Below, piece by piece: positions 25,498 to 34,943 of a stretch of 64,000 nucleotides of DNA (its first letter is position 1; each line of letters begins with the position of its first letter). The position numbers and the translations under genes are program-made. Under the pieces are notes generated by a model that saw nothing but the letters and a program-made list of their open reading frames with translations, was not told the origin of the DNA and ran no database searches. The stretch is from Pirellulaceae bacterium (lineage in GTDB: Bacteria; Planctomycetota; Planctomycetia; Pirellulales; Pirellulaceae), in the NCBI GenBank assembly GCA_019636375.1, contig JAHBXS010000004.1, forward strand, positions 620,001 to 684,000, in the 5' to 3' direction.

Positions 25498-26061
25498 ATG
25501 AAAATCATTGTCGGGTTGGGTAATCCGGGCAAAAAATACGCCGGGACCCGACACAATTTAGGATTTGACGTGGTTGCCAGTTTGGCTGAAAAGCTGGGAG
25601 TTGCTCGGTTTCAGGCGAAATTCGACGCCGAAATCGGTGAGGCTCGGCATGGTGAGGAAAAGGTCCTGTTGGTTCGACCATTGACCTACATGAACCTGAG
25701 TGGACGTTCGGTCCGACCGTTGGTAGATTTTTATCAACAGCCGCTTTCCGAAATCCTCGTAATATGCGATGATTTAAGTCTTCCAACCGGCAAGGTTCGC
25801 TTGCGGGGCCAAGGCTCGGCAGGTGGGCAAAAGGGATTGCAAAACATCTGCGAACTTTTGGGGAGTAACGAGGTTCCGCGATTGCGGATTGGCATCGGAA
25901 CTACTCCACCACATTGGGATACAAGTGACTACGTGTTGTCGCGATTCAATTCGGACGAATTAAAAACCGTAACAGAGGCCGTGGCAATAGCCACGAATGC
26001 GGCTCTGTCATGGGTCGAATCGGGATTGACGACGACCATGAATCAATACAACCGAAATTAA
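25498..26061 (+). CDS. pth: Peptidyl-tRNA hydrolase
   Basis: 187 residues, the full length of bacterial Pth, which releases tRNA from peptidyl-tRNA dropped by ribosomes. Motifs are VGLGNPGKKYAGTRHNLGFDVV (catalytic His in the RHNLGF segment), RPLTYMNLSG, ICDDLSLPTGKVRLRGQGSAGGQKGL, and VPRLRIGIG. It lies between rplY and rpsF in the conserved order. Confidence 0.96.
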   Translation: MKIIVGLGNPGKKYAGTRHNLGFDVVASLAEKLGVARFQAKFDAEIGEARHGEEKVLLVRPLTYMNLSGRSVRPLVDFYQQPLSEILVICDDLSLPTGKVRLRGQGSAGGQKGLQNICELLGSNEVPRLRIGIGTTPPHWDTSDYVLSRFNSDELKTVTEAVAIATNAALSWVESGLTTTMNQYNRN

Positions 26062-26110
26062 TTAACACACTCTTTGAACCATTAGATCAAATCGCGACGG
26101 AGAATCGAAG

Positions 26111-26533
26111 TTGGCTGAGCAAGTTTACGAATGCATGTTTATTTTGAACCCAAACGCTTATGCGAAGAATCCAAGCGGCATGGCCAATGTCGTCGACGAC
26201 TTGGTTAAAAACTCTGGTGGTTCAATTTTGGCGAGTCGCCTATGGAACGAACAAAAGTTGGCCTACCCAATCAATGGGCACCGAAAAGGAGTCTACTGGT
26301 TGACCTATTTCTCGATTGAGTCAACGAGCCTCCCGAAATTCACTCGTGCTTGCAAACTTCAAGACCTGGTGTTGCGACAACTAGCGGTCAAAGTTGATCA
26401 TCGGTTGGTTGATACTTTGGTGTCAGTCGCTAAAGGCGAGAAGATCATGCCACAACCCGAACTCGCCACAGTGAGTGTGGTTGCTGATGACGTTGGAATC
26501 GACGAAATCGAAGAAGATGCCGGCGAAGAATAA
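26111..26533 (+). CDS. rpsF: 30S ribosomal protein S6
   Basis: 140 residues. The S6 pattern is clear: YECMFILNPN at the N-terminus, RLWNEQKLAYPINGHRKGVYWL, and LRQLAVKVD. A TTG start at 26111 is used because GGAG lies upstream at a normal distance and the homology begins at once. The C-terminal extension is acidic (IEEDAGEE), as often found for S6. ssb follows 100 bp later. Confidence 0.93.
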   Translation: MAEQVYECMFILNPNAYAKNPSGMANVVDDLVKNSGGSILASRLWNEQKLAYPINGHRKGVYWLTYFSIESTSLPKFTRACKLQDLVLRQLAVKVDHRLVDTLVSVAKGEKIMPQPELATVSVVADDVGIDEIEEDAGEE

Positions 26534-26633
26534 TCAGAACAAATAGACTAACGACGAATGTTACTCGGACAACCAGGGACCGTCCGGTTTTTTAAAAAAG
26601 GGACGCAGGCTCAAACCAGATGGAGAAATTCCT

Positions 26634-27071
26634 ATGGCAAGTTTAAATCTCGTGGTCCTCATGGGGAACCTCACTCGTGATGTCGAACTGAAGTACTCGC
26701 AAAATCAATTGGCCATCGCCAAATTTGGCTTGGCGGTCAATGAGCGGGTCAAAAAGAATAATGAATGGGTTGATGAACCGACATTTGTCGACATCACTCT
26801 GTTCGGAAGAACGGCTGAAATCGCCAACCAATACCTGTCGAAAGGCTCTTCAGTTTTGATCGAAGGAAGGCTCAAGTACGACTCTTGGGAATCCGACGGT
26901 CAAAAGCGGAGCAAGCTTCATGTGATTGGGGAAAAGATGCAGATGGTTGGCCCTCGGCCCGGTGGAGTTACACGACCGACTGAACAAACTGGTGTCCAGC
27001 ATTCAAACCAATCGGAACCGGTAACTCATTCAGTTCCCAGTTCCGCTCCATCCGACGAAGTACCATTTTAA
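26634..27071 (+). CDS. ssb: Single-stranded DNA-binding protein
   Basis: 145 residues. An OB-fold domain covers about residues 1-105 ([48 protein letters not shown]). A Pro/Ser/Thr-rich linker follows, and then the acidic tip DEVPF, the protein-docking tail used by replication and repair partners. A GGAG site precedes the ATG. The rpsF-ssb-rplI order is conserved in bacteria; rpsR is missing from its usual place between ssb and rplI. Confidence 0.96.
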   Translation: MASLNLVVLMGNLTRDVELKYSQNQLAIAKFGLAVNERVKKNNEWVDEPTFVDITLFGRTAEIANQYLSKGSSVLIEGRLKYDSWESDGQKRSKLHVIGEKMQMVGPRPGGVTRPTEQTGVQHSNQSEPVTHSVPSSAPSDEVPF

Positions 27072-27191
27072 AAACAAATAAACACAGTGAGCTTCCCCGA
27101 AAATATTCTGGTAAGATCCCTGCGAATTGAAACAACATTTGACAACATTAACATTTAACCAATTGGCTCGCTAAGAGCCTGCAAGAACATC

Positions 27192-27713
27192 ATGACGAAT
27201 ACCAAAAAAGTGAAACCCCGTTACAAGCGTTTGCCATCCGGTCAAACAGGTGGCGTCGAATTGCTGTTGATCCAATCCGTGGACGGACTGGGACGACAAG
27301 GGGATGTGGTTGAAGTCCGCCCTGGTTATGCCAACAATTACTTACTCCCTCAAGGATTGGCGACCGTTGCGAGTGCTCATCATAAGCGAATGGTCGAAAA
27401 ACATCGCGCGAAATTGCAGGCGATTGAACAAGCTCGCTTGAAGGACCTGAGAACCCTTGCCGATTCGATCAGCAAGTTGAGCGTGACCATAGAAGCGAAC
27501 GCGAACGAAGAAGGTCATTTATACGGCAGTGTTAATGCCGCAGATATCGCCACCGCGCTTAAGCAGCATGGCGTTAACCTTCACAACGATCAAATCCGCA
27601 TGGAAGGGGTTCTCAAGGAATTGGGGCTCTACACCGTTCGGGCTCACCTTCACCACGAGATCGAAGCCGAACTCAAGGTATGGGTTGTTCCCACCGTGCA
27701 AGACGACAAGTAA
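27192..27713 (+). CDS. rplI: 50S ribosomal protein L9
   Basis: 173 residues. The N-terminal 23S rRNA-binding domain carries GRQGDVVEVRPGYANNYLLPQGLA after a 22-residue basic extension (KKVKPRYKRLPSGQTG). The connecting helix (HKRMVEKHRAKLQAIEQ) and the C-terminal domain (EEGHLYGSVNAADIATAL) are complete. A hairpin terminator follows, although dnaB comes next on the same strand. Confidence 0.95.
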   Translation: MTNTKKVKPRYKRLPSGQTGGVELLLIQSVDGLGRQGDVVEVRPGYANNYLLPQGLATVASAHHKRMVEKHRAKLQAIEQARLKDLRTLADSISKLSVTIEANANEEGHLYGSVNAADIATALKQHGVNLHNDQIRMEGVLKELGLYTVRAHLHHEIEAELKVWVVPTVQDDK

Positions 27714-27736
27714 TCGTTGTCGGTTTCAAAATTCGA

Positions 27737-27772
27737 GCCAACCTGTCCGACGTGTTAGCTGGACAGGTTGGC
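27737..27772 (+). terminator. Strong hairpin after rplI
   Basis: GCCAACCTGTCC and GGACAGGTTGGC form a perfect 12-bp stem with a 12-base loop, 24 bp past the rplI stop. Only GTGTTT follows, so termination may be partial or factor-assisted. Confidence 0.65.
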
Positions 27773-28029
27773 GTGTTTACCTACAACAGGTTCTCCACAT
27801 TTAAGTGGTTCGATTCGTCCCCAGCATTTCCCGATTGTTCGGTGAGCATATTTGCTTGAAAAACCGAAAAACAGGCGATTTTTTGGGTTTTCTGATTTCA
27901 TTCCGGCGTGGCTTCGACTGTGCCTAATCACGAAAAATGGCCAACTTCCTCTCGCGCTTGATTGTCGGTAGCAAAAGCGTAAGATAGCGATGGTCCCTTT
28001 CGCTGATACAACGGATTTTATCGCCCATC
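27773..28029. other. Spacer between rplI hairpin and dnaB
   Basis: About 257 bp with no gene or repeat. A separate dnaB promoter is plausible here, given the hairpin upstream, but none could be assigned. Confidence 0.4.
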
Positions 28030-29490
28030 ATGTCTACAAACCAAGCCGGTCCTGGGACGAAGAAATTTCGTCCCAAAAAAAAGCCTGAACTCGCTCCTCA
28101 TCAAATCCTTGATCGCGAGCAGCCTTTCAATCTAGAAGCAGAAGTTGGGGTATTGGGCAGCATTTTGTTGATGCCCGAACTCTGCGATGAGATCGTCTCA
28201 ATCGTTCGCCCCGAGGACTTCTACGATCCTGCCCATGAAAAGCTGTTCCACCATATCCGCGACATGCACGGTTCCGGATTGCGCATCGACTTGACCCTTT
28301 TACGAGCGCGACTCGAAAGCCATGGCGATTTCGAAGCAATTGGCGGGGCCAGTCAACTTGCTCACATTTTCACATCTGTTCCGACCCCGGCACACGCCAA
28401 GTTTTACGCAAAAATTGTCCAAGAGAAGGCGACGTTACGGCAGTTGATTGCAACTTGCACCGACTTGATGACGGCCGCTTATTTGCCAAACGACAAGCCT
28501 ATGTTGTTGCTCGACCAGGCGGAATCGCAAGTTTTGAAAATCCGCGAATCGAGGCAGGGCAATAGCCTGATGAGCTTGGATCAATGTCTGGAACTGGCCA
28601 TTAATCGTTTGGAAGCCAAAGCTCGCGGAGAAGGACTCGCCGGGACCGTTGAAACTGGCTTCAAAGACCTGGACAATCTGTTAGGTGGGTTGCACGGCTC
28701 AGAGTTGTTGATCATTGCGGCGAGGCCCAGTATGGGAAAGACCGCGTTTGCCCTCAACATCGCTGAGCATGTCGCGATTGAAGTGAATCGCCCCGTGCTT
28801 TTTATCAGCCTGGAAATGGCCGCGATTGAACTAACCGAGCGAATGCTCTGCTCGCTCGCTCGCGTCAACGGCCATCGTCTTCGCAATGGCTCGTTACGAA
28901 CGGATGATCGAAAACGACTGATTCGAATGGCGGCACAAATCAACAAGGCCAAATTGTTCATCGATGACTCGCACAGCCAGACTTTAGCCGAGATTGCAGC
29001 TACGGCACGACGTATTAAGCGGCGTGAAAATGATCTGTCGCTGATTGTGATCGATTATTTGCAATTGATCGAACCTGAGAATTCTCAAGACCCCCGTCAA
29101 GAACAGGTCGCCAAAATTGCTCGCCGCCTTAAAGGACTCGCCAAAGAACTAGCGGTTCCGGTCGTTTGCCTCGCACAGTTGAATCGACAAGCCGAAGACA
29201 CTCGTGACCATCGGCCAAAACTGAGTCACCTCCGTGAGTCGGGAGCGATCGAACAAGACGCCGACGTCGTGATGTTTGTGCACCGCAAAGACTACTACAA
29301 GAGCGGTGACGATAGCGACGCGGAAAACGAAGGCAAGGCGCAAATCATTGTCGCCAAGCAACGAAACGGTCCCGTTGGTGACATCGATTTGGCCTGGCTC
29401 AAGGACTTCACTCGTTTTGCGAATCTTGCTGAAGAGCGATTCAACGAGTTCGATCAACCCGTCGAGCGGCAAGACTTCTCGGAACTGTAG
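28030..29490 (+). CDS. dnaB: Replicative DNA helicase DnaB
   Basis: 486 residues. The N-terminal primase-interaction domain (about 25-130) begins with PFNLEAEVGVLGSILL. The RecA-like helicase domain has Walker A ARPSMGKTAFALN, FISLEMA, Walker B LIVIDYLQLI, and the DnaB-type LSHLRESGAIEQDADVV with the arginine finger region. No intein is present. The N-terminal 25 residues are a basic extension. It closes the replication/translation block and is followed 43 bp later by palindromic repeat copy 3. Confidence 0.96.
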   Translation: MSTNQAGPGTKKFRPKKKPELAPHQILDREQPFNLEAEVGVLGSILLMPELCDEIVSIVRPEDFYDPAHEKLFHHIRDMHGSGLRIDLTLLRARLESHGDFEAIGGASQLAHIFTSVPTPAHAKFYAKIVQEKATLRQLIATCTDLMTAAYLPNDKPMLLLDQAESQVLKIRESRQGNSLMSLDQCLELAINRLEAKARGEGLAGTVETGFKDLDNLLGGLHGSELLIIAARPSMGKTAFALNIAEHVAIEVNRPVLFISLEMAAIELTERMLCSLARVNGHRLRNGSLRTDDRKRLIRMAAQINKAKLFIDDSHSQTLAEIAATARRIKRRENDLSLIVIDYLQLIEPENSQDPRQEQVAKIARRLKGLAKELAVPVVCLAQLNRQAEDTRDHRPKLSHLRESGAIEQDADVVMFVHRKDYYKSGDDSDAENEGKAQIIVAKQRNGPVGDIDLAWLKDFTRFANLAEERFNEFDQPVERQDFSEL

Positions 29491-29529
29491 GTTTCTTCAT
29501 CGCAGCCGAAACGAATTCTTCGGCTTCGA

Positions 29530-29626
29530 GCCTATCCCAAAAGGGGTCAGACCCTTTGGAGGCAAGGCCAGAATTTACGTTTTTTGTTTCATCGCCGGAG
29601 AGGGTCTGACCCCTTTTGGGATAGGC
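29530..29626. repeat. Palindromic repeat copy 3 (intact)
   Basis: Perfect 26-bp inverted arms lie at 29530-29555 (starting GCCTATCCCAAAAGG) and 29601-29626 (ending CCTTTTGGGATAGGC), around a 45-bp centre with the conserved CTTTGGAGGCAA. It lies between dnaB and the HAD gene. No coding capacity and no obvious target duplication were seen. Confidence 0.9.
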
Positions 29627-29665
29627 TATTTGGTGAGCAATTCGAATCACAGGTAATTTGTCTGG

Positions 29666-30340
29666 ATGAACGACAACGATATCGAGCGAAAAATTCAGGC
29701 GGTTGTTTTCGACATGGATGGGCTGATGTTCAACACCGAAGACATCTACGACCGGGTCGGTGCGACATTGTTAGCGCGACGGGGGCATGAATTTACGTTG
29801 GACCTCAAACGTCGCATGATGGGGCGGCAGAATCGTGAAGCCCTCCAAATCATGATCGACTTTTGTGACTTGAAGGATTCCGTTTTAGAACTCAACCACG
29901 AATCCAACACGTTGTTTTTGGATATGCTTCCGCAACAAATCGAGAAACTCCCAGGCCTGGAAGATTTGTTGAATTGGTTGGAGCAAACGCGGATTCCAAA
30001 GGCCGTCGCGACGAGCAGTTCGCGGGTCTTGGCCGAAGCCGCGCTGGGGCATTTCGACTTAATTCCTCGATTTGAGTTCGTTTTGACGGGCGACGATGTT
30101 AAACGTGGGAAGCCGGACCCAGAAATTTATTTCGCTGCTGCCGACCGATTAAACGTGACGACAACGCGGATGCTCGTTCTGGAAGATAGCGTCAACGGGA
30201 CTCGGGCCGCAGTTGCGGCGGGAGCGGTGACGATTGCCGTTCCTGGCCATCACCAAGATGATGGAGAGTTTTCTCACGTTAGACACATCGCAAGGGCACT
30301 GAACGCCCCCGTCGTATGGGAGCTTTTAGAAGCGACTTAA
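29666..30340 (+). CDS. HAD-superfamily hydrolase, beta-phosphoglucomutase-like
   Basis: 224 residues with all four HAD motifs: VVFDMDGLMFNTE (motif I, nucleophile and acid/base Asp), ATSSSRV (II), GKPDPEIYFAAA (III Lys) and LVLEDSVNGTRAAVAAG (IV). The alpha-helical cap between motifs I and II fits the beta-phosphoglucomutase/phosphatase group. It is probably a sugar- or small phosphate-ester phosphatase or mutase; the substrate is unknown. A second, degenerate HAD gene follows 260 bp later. Confidence 0.88.
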   Translation: MNDNDIERKIQAVVFDMDGLMFNTEDIYDRVGATLLARRGHEFTLDLKRRMMGRQNREALQIMIDFCDLKDSVLELNHESNTLFLDMLPQQIEKLPGLEDLLNWLEQTRIPKAVATSSSRVLAEAALGHFDLIPRFEFVLTGDDVKRGKPDPEIYFAAADRLNVTTTRMLVLEDSVNGTRAAVAAGAVTIAVPGHHQDDGEFSHVRHIARALNAPVVWELLEAT

Positions 30341-30600
30341 CCGATATCTTCCTTTTCCGTTTTTATCATTTAATATTTCCAATACAACGACATTAGTCAC
30401 GAGAAAGCTGTGGCTTCTAATTTTCCCCCTACCGACAACAATCTGAAATTTTCTGTGTTGACGAAGCAGCAACTTGCTTTTTAAAGTGGAAGTAGAAGCG
30501 AAACGAACTTTTGGGCCAATTGATGTTGGCATGGGTTTAGAGCGAGTGCCCGCAAGTCGTCGGCAGGCTCAATTTATTTGGCGGTTTAGGTTGGGACAGC

Positions 30601-31314
30601 ATGTCGTTACAGGGAATTATCTTTGACGTCGAGGACACGTTTTTCGACGGCACGTTCTGGCATCGTTATTTGCATCGAGCTGTATGTCGATCGGGCGTGG
30701 ACGTCTCGTTTAACGAGGTTCAATCAGCTTGGCAATCCAAATTTTTGCCAGAGGTCTACCAAGGCCAAAGAAATTACTGGGACGCATTAGCGTCCTTTTT
30801 TCGTTTGTGGGGATTGAGTGAGTGCGAAGTCAGCGAGTTATTGGTGGCCTCGCAAAGTCGAATGAAGTTTGCACAGGCCAACTTGCGACTCTTCCCTCAA
30901 GTCGATGAGACGCTAAAACAACTTAAGTTACAAGGACTGCGATTGGGCATCTTATGCAACTCAATTCATCAGCCTCAAGCGCTGGCAGAAATCTTGATTC
31001 GTATCGGCGTGCGGACGCAAATTGATGCGATTTTGACATCGAGGCATTTGGGAAGGGTCATGCCAGACGTAGCGGGCTTTCAGACCATCGCCGAGATGCT
31101 AAATTTCCCGATGCAGTCGTTGCTGTACGTCTCCGCCAGAGAAAGTCGTTTGGAAATCGGACGAGAAGCGGAAATGCGTTGCATCCAAGTTGCTAAGCAG
31201 CAAGTTGTGCCCGCTCCGCCAACGAAGCCCATCCAATTGACAACGATTGATAGTCTGTCAAATTTAGGAGAGGTCTTCGAACGTTTGAATGCAGGGAATC
31301 AAGTTTTGGCTTAG
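30601..31314 (+). CDS. Degenerate HAD-like protein, probably catalytically altered
   Basis: 237 residues with the HAD length, cap and core order. Motif I reads D9-V-E11-D-T in place of DxDxT. Motif II is ILCNSIH. The motif III region reads GRVM154PD where KP is expected. Motif IV reads YVSARESRLEIG and lacks the acidic pair normally seen as GDS..D. The nucleophile Asp9 remains. The protein is therefore likely inactive as a phosphatase or changed in role. It is preceded by 260 bp without other features. Confidence 0.65.
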   Translation: MSLQGIIFDVEDTFFDGTFWHRYLHRAVCRSGVDVSFNEVQSAWQSKFLPEVYQGQRNYWDALASFFRLWGLSECEVSELLVASQSRMKFAQANLRLFPQVDETLKQLKLQGLRLGILCNSIHQPQALAEILIRIGVRTQIDAILTSRHLGRVMPDVAGFQTIAEMLNFPMQSLLYVSARESRLEIGREAEMRCIQVAKQQVVPAPPTKPIQLTTIDSLSNLGEVFERLNAGNQVLA

Positions 31315-31394
31315 ACGGCAACGAAGCCTTTCACAAAATTACTCGGGGACTCGTTCCCTTATGAAAACTCAACGCGGAGGCTAGGTTTTTAACG

Positions 31395-32150
31395 GTGGCG
31401 GCAACAGCAATTATTTTGGCTGCGGGCAAGGGAACCCGCATGAAATCGGAACTTCCCAAAGTCCTTTGTCAGGCCAACGGAAGGCCACTTGTGGGATACG
31501 TCATTGATGCCCTCCAGGCAGCCGGCGTCGATCAATTGATCTGCGTCGTGGGCTATCGAGCTGAATTGGTCCAAGAATCCTTAGGCCGAATTCCCAATAT
31601 CGCGTTTGCGGTCCAAGCGGAACAGCTTGGAACCGGCCATGCGGTCATGATGTGTCGCGAACATTTACAGAATCGCACGGGACCTGTCGTCGTTGTCGCC
31701 GGTGATTCTCCGATGCTCCAAACTGCGAGCGTCCTAAAGATTCTAGACGCATATCATGAACATAAGGCCGGATGCGTTTTAGGGACTTTGCAGCACCCAA
31801 ATCCATCGGGTCTCGGCCGTATCGTGCGTGACACCAATGGCGAGTTCGTTCGGATCGTCGAGGAGAAAGATGCGTCGGAAAGTGAAAAGGCCATCAATGA
31901 AGTCAATATGAGCACTTATGTCTTTGACGCCCAAGCCTTGCTGAGGGGGCTGGAGCAATTGACGAATAACAACCAGCAGCGTGAGTACTACATCACGGAC
32001 CTTCCAGAAATCTTGCGGTCACAGGGTTTACCCGTAATGGCGTTACCCGTTTTGCAGCCCATCGAGGCCTTAAGCGTTAATACGGTCGAACAACTTGCCG
32101 AAGTCGAAGCAGCACTTCAACAACTTAAAGGGGAATCATGCGGGAATTAA
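31395..32150 (+). CDS. GlmU-like nucleotidyltransferase (uridylyltransferase domain only)
   Basis: 251 residues from a GTG start. The N-terminal nucleotide-binding signature AAGKGTRMKSELPKVL and the segment EQLGTGHAVMM match the UDP-N-acetylglucosamine pyrophosphorylase half of GlmU. INEVNMSTYVFDA and NNQQREYYITDLPEIL are also typical. The left-handed beta-helix acetyltransferase half is absent, since the gene ends where that half would start. Acetylation would have to be encoded elsewhere. It overlaps prs by 13 bp, like the glmU-prs pair known from other bacteria. Confidence 0.88.
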   Translation: MAATAIILAAGKGTRMKSELPKVLCQANGRPLVGYVIDALQAAGVDQLICVVGYRAELVQESLGRIPNIAFAVQAEQLGTGHAVMMCREHLQNRTGPVVVVAGDSPMLQTASVLKILDAYHEHKAGCVLGTLQHPNPSGLGRIVRDTNGEFVRIVEEKDASESEKAINEVNMSTYVFDAQALLRGLEQLTNNNQQREYYITDLPEILRSQGLPVMALPVLQPIEALSVNTVEQLAEVEAALQQLKGESCGN

Positions 32151-33100
32151 AAATATTTAGTGGCCGAGCCAACCAGGAGTTGACTCAGCGAATTTCAGAA
32201 TTTTTGCATCTGGAATTGGGAGCTTGCCGACTATTGACTTTTCCCGACGGCGAACTGCACTGCAAGATTGAGGACGTTCGGGGTCGTGATGTTTTTATCG
32301 TGCAGCCGACTTGCCCTCCGGTCAACGACAACTTGATGGAGTTGTTGATCATGATCGATACGTGCCGACGAGCAAGCGCGGAACGGATCACAGCGGTCAT
32401 TCCGTATTTTGGTTACGCTCGGCAAGACCGTAAGGACGAAGGGCGTGTTCCGATCACCGCCAAACTGGTGGCCAATATCATTACGCGGGCTGGTGCCGAC
32501 CGCGTGTTGTGTATGGACCTTCACGCCGCTCAGATTCAAGGCTTTTTCGATGTCCCTGTGGATCACATGTATGCTGGAGCCGTTTTGACGGCGCATTTCC
32601 GAACTTTGTTCGATGACCCGAACGATGTCGTGATCGTTAGCCCTGACGAGGGGAGTATTAAACGCGCGGTAGGCCATGCCAAACGCCTGGGAGGGCAGCT
32701 GGCAATTATTGACAAAAGGCGACTTGGAGCCGAAACCACCAAACAAGAGAACATTATCGGCGGCCCGGTTGAAGGGAAAATCTGCCTGATGTTTGACGAC
32801 ATGATCAGCACCGCAGGGTCGATTTGCGGGGCCGCTGATTTGTTGCACAAATTGGGTGCCAAACAGATTCACGTGGGGGCGACTCATGGAGTTTTCGCCG
32901 GTCCAGCTATTGAAAAGCTAGACAAGGCCCCAATCGATTCGGTGGTTGTAACCGACTCGATACCATTGCCTAAAGAAAAATGGATTCCGAAAATTCACCG
33001 GCTTTCGATTGCTGGGTTGCTGGGGGAGGCTATTCGTCGGATTCACCAACACAAATCCATCAGCAGTATTTTCCAAGACGATCCTGGGGTTCAGATTTAA
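32138..33100 (+). CDS. prs: Ribose-phosphate pyrophosphokinase
   Basis: 320 residues, full length. PRPP synthase makes PRPP from ribose-5-phosphate and ATP. Signatures are FSGRANQELTQRI, FPDGELHCKI, YFGYARQDRK, VLCMDLHAAQIQGFFD (divalent-cation binding) and the PRPP loop MFDDMISTAGSICGAA. It starts within the end of the GlmU-like gene, so it is translationally coupled. Confidence 0.96.
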   Translation: MRELKIFSGRANQELTQRISEFLHLELGACRLLTFPDGELHCKIEDVRGRDVFIVQPTCPPVNDNLMELLIMIDTCRRASAERITAVIPYFGYARQDRKDEGRVPITAKLVANIITRAGADRVLCMDLHAAQIQGFFDVPVDHMYAGAVLTAHFRTLFDDPNDVVIVSPDEGSIKRAVGHAKRLGGQLAIIDKRRLGAETTKQENIIGGPVEGKICLMFDDMISTAGSICGAADLLHKLGAKQIHVGATHGVFAGPAIEKLDKAPIDSVVVTDSIPLPKEKWIPKIHRLSIAGLLGEAIRRIHQHKSISSIFQDDPGVQI

Positions 33101-33244
33101 AAGAACGCTCGGTTTTTGGGGCAAATCTTTCTCAATCTCTAGTTTCATGCCGCAATGGTCTTGTTATACTGGTTGGGAATTTGTGTCACCCTTAGGGAAC
33201 AGCCAAGGGTAAAAATCATCTGAATTCCAAAAGGACCAGGGATT

Positions 33245-34843
33245 GTGGTAACTGAAAAAACCGAGCAATGGGCAACGAAGCTGGGAGTTATTTTGGCGGT
33301 ATCGGGCTCCGCAGTTGGACTGGGGAATTTTCTGCGATTTCCCGGTCAGGCAGCTCAAAACGGCGGCGGTGCTTTTTTGATTCCCTATTTTTGTGCTTTG
33401 TTGCTTTTGGGGATTCCGATCGGCTGGGCGGAATGGACGATGGCTCGGTATGGGGGCCGCAAGGGTTTTCACTCTGGGCCAGCAATTCTCGGGGTCGTCG
33501 GACGAGGTTCAATCTTCCGCTACTTGGGATTGTTCTCAGTATTGATTCCGCTGGCGGTTTCGTTTTATTACACATTTGTTGAAGCTTGGTGCCTCGGTTA
33601 CACCTGGCATTTCTTAGTTAACGGTGGAATCGGAATCGATCCGTCGGCTTCTTATCAAGAACAAGCCGCCGTTGCAGCCGCGTTCCACAACAACTTTACA
33701 GGTCAGTCCGCTAACGGTGCGATTTTTGAGACTTCGTTCCAAACCCTTGTCTTTTGGTTGATCATTTTCGGTATCAATATCTACTTGATTTATCGAGGGA
33801 TTTCGAAAGGAATCGAAAGGTTTTGCTCGATTGCAATGCCAATGATGGCGATTTGTGCCGTATTAGTTTTGATTCGAGTTTTGACATTGCCTGCAAATCC
33901 TGACAATCCCGAACAAAATGTTCTTAACGGTTTGGGCAACATGTGGAACCCAGATTTTGGTGCGTTGTTGAATGCCCAAACATGGCTAGCTGCGGCGGGG
34001 CAGATATTCTTCAGTCTCTCAGTTGGATTTGGAGTGATTTTGAACTATGCGTCTTACTTACGAAAAAAAGATGACATTGCCTTATCAGGTCTCACCGCTG
34101 CTGCAACAAACGAGACCTTTGAAGTGGGATTCGGCGGCTTGATCACTCTTACCTCGGCATTCGTATTTTTAGGGGCAGTTGGGACGCTGGAGGCGGCAAA
34201 AACCGGTACTTTTGGTTTGGGATTTAAAACACTGCCTGTCGTTTTTGCTCAAATGGGACCGTTAGGTCCTTACATCGGCGCGACCTTCTTTTTCATGTTG
34301 TTCTTAGCCGCGATCACTAGTTCGATTTCGATGTATCAACCGACTTTGGCATTTTTGCAAGAGAGCCTCGGAGTTGCGAGATTTCCGGCAACAACGATTT
34401 TGGTGGTGACTTGTTTGATCGGTTCCTTCTCGGTGATGTACTTCTCTCAAGATGGGCAGTTTATGTCGGTGATCGACGACTGGGTAGGTACTCTATTTAT
34501 TTTCGTGCTGGCGGGCGTACAGATTATTTGCTTTAGCTGGATCATGGGAATTGATCGCGGCTGGCGAGAATTACACTCTGGGGCGAAAATCAAAATTCCT
34601 GGTTTATACAAGATCGTGATGAAGTACATAGCTCCGGCTTATCTGTTAATCGTATTCTCAGTTTTTTGTGTTCAAAATCTAGGAGATTGGATCAACGACA
34701 TCATGGTCAGTACGAATCGCCAATTGGCACTTTTGTTGATTGTGATCGTGATCGGGTTGCTGGCCACTTGTGTCTTCATCGGTGAACGACGTTGGCGTGG
34801 ACGTGGATTGGATGTTGACGGCGCGGAAATCCTAGACGATTGA
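33245..34843 (+). CDS. Sodium-dependent amino-acid transporter, NSS/SNF family
   Basis: 532 residues from a GTG start, with about 12 membrane helices. The NSS signature in helix 1 is WATKLGVILAVSGSAVGLGNFLRFPG, with the unwound Na+-binding region. Further family segments are GGGAFLIPYF, the YRGISKGIERF cytoplasmic turn and FFMLFLAAITSSISM. These symporters take up amino acids with Na+. Together with the 35-codon gene downstream it looks like the MetPS methionine/alanine type, but the substrate cannot be read from the sequence. Confidence 0.92.
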   Translation: MVTEKTEQWATKLGVILAVSGSAVGLGNFLRFPGQAAQNGGGAFLIPYFCALLLLGIPIGWAEWTMARYGGRKGFHSGPAILGVVGRGSIFRYLGLFSVLIPLAVSFYYTFVEAWCLGYTWHFLVNGGIGIDPSASYQEQAAVAAAFHNNFTGQSANGAIFETSFQTLVFWLIIFGINIYLIYRGISKGIERFCSIAMPMMAICAVLVLIRVLTLPANPDNPEQNVLNGLGNMWNPDFGALLNAQTWLAAAGQIFFSLSVGFGVILNYASYLRKKDDIALSGLTAAATNETFEVGFGGLITLTSAFVFLGAVGTLEAAKTGTFGLGFKTLPVVFAQMGPLGPYIGATFFFMLFLAAITSSISMYQPTLAFLQESLGVARFPATTILVVTCLIGSFSVMYFSQDGQFMSVIDDWVGTLFIFVLAGVQIICFSWIMGIDRGWRELHSGAKIKIPGLYKIVMKYIAPAYLLIVFSVFCVQNLGDWINDIMVSTNRQLALLLIVIVIGLLATCVFIGERRWRGRGLDVDGAEILDD

Positions 34844-34943
34844 TAATAGAAGAATTGTTTGTGAAAACATCGAAGTGTGGTGAGTGTATTGCTTAGGCTA
34901 TGGTTATAGAGCAAAAAAATCATTGTGAGTTGGAGTTGATTAA

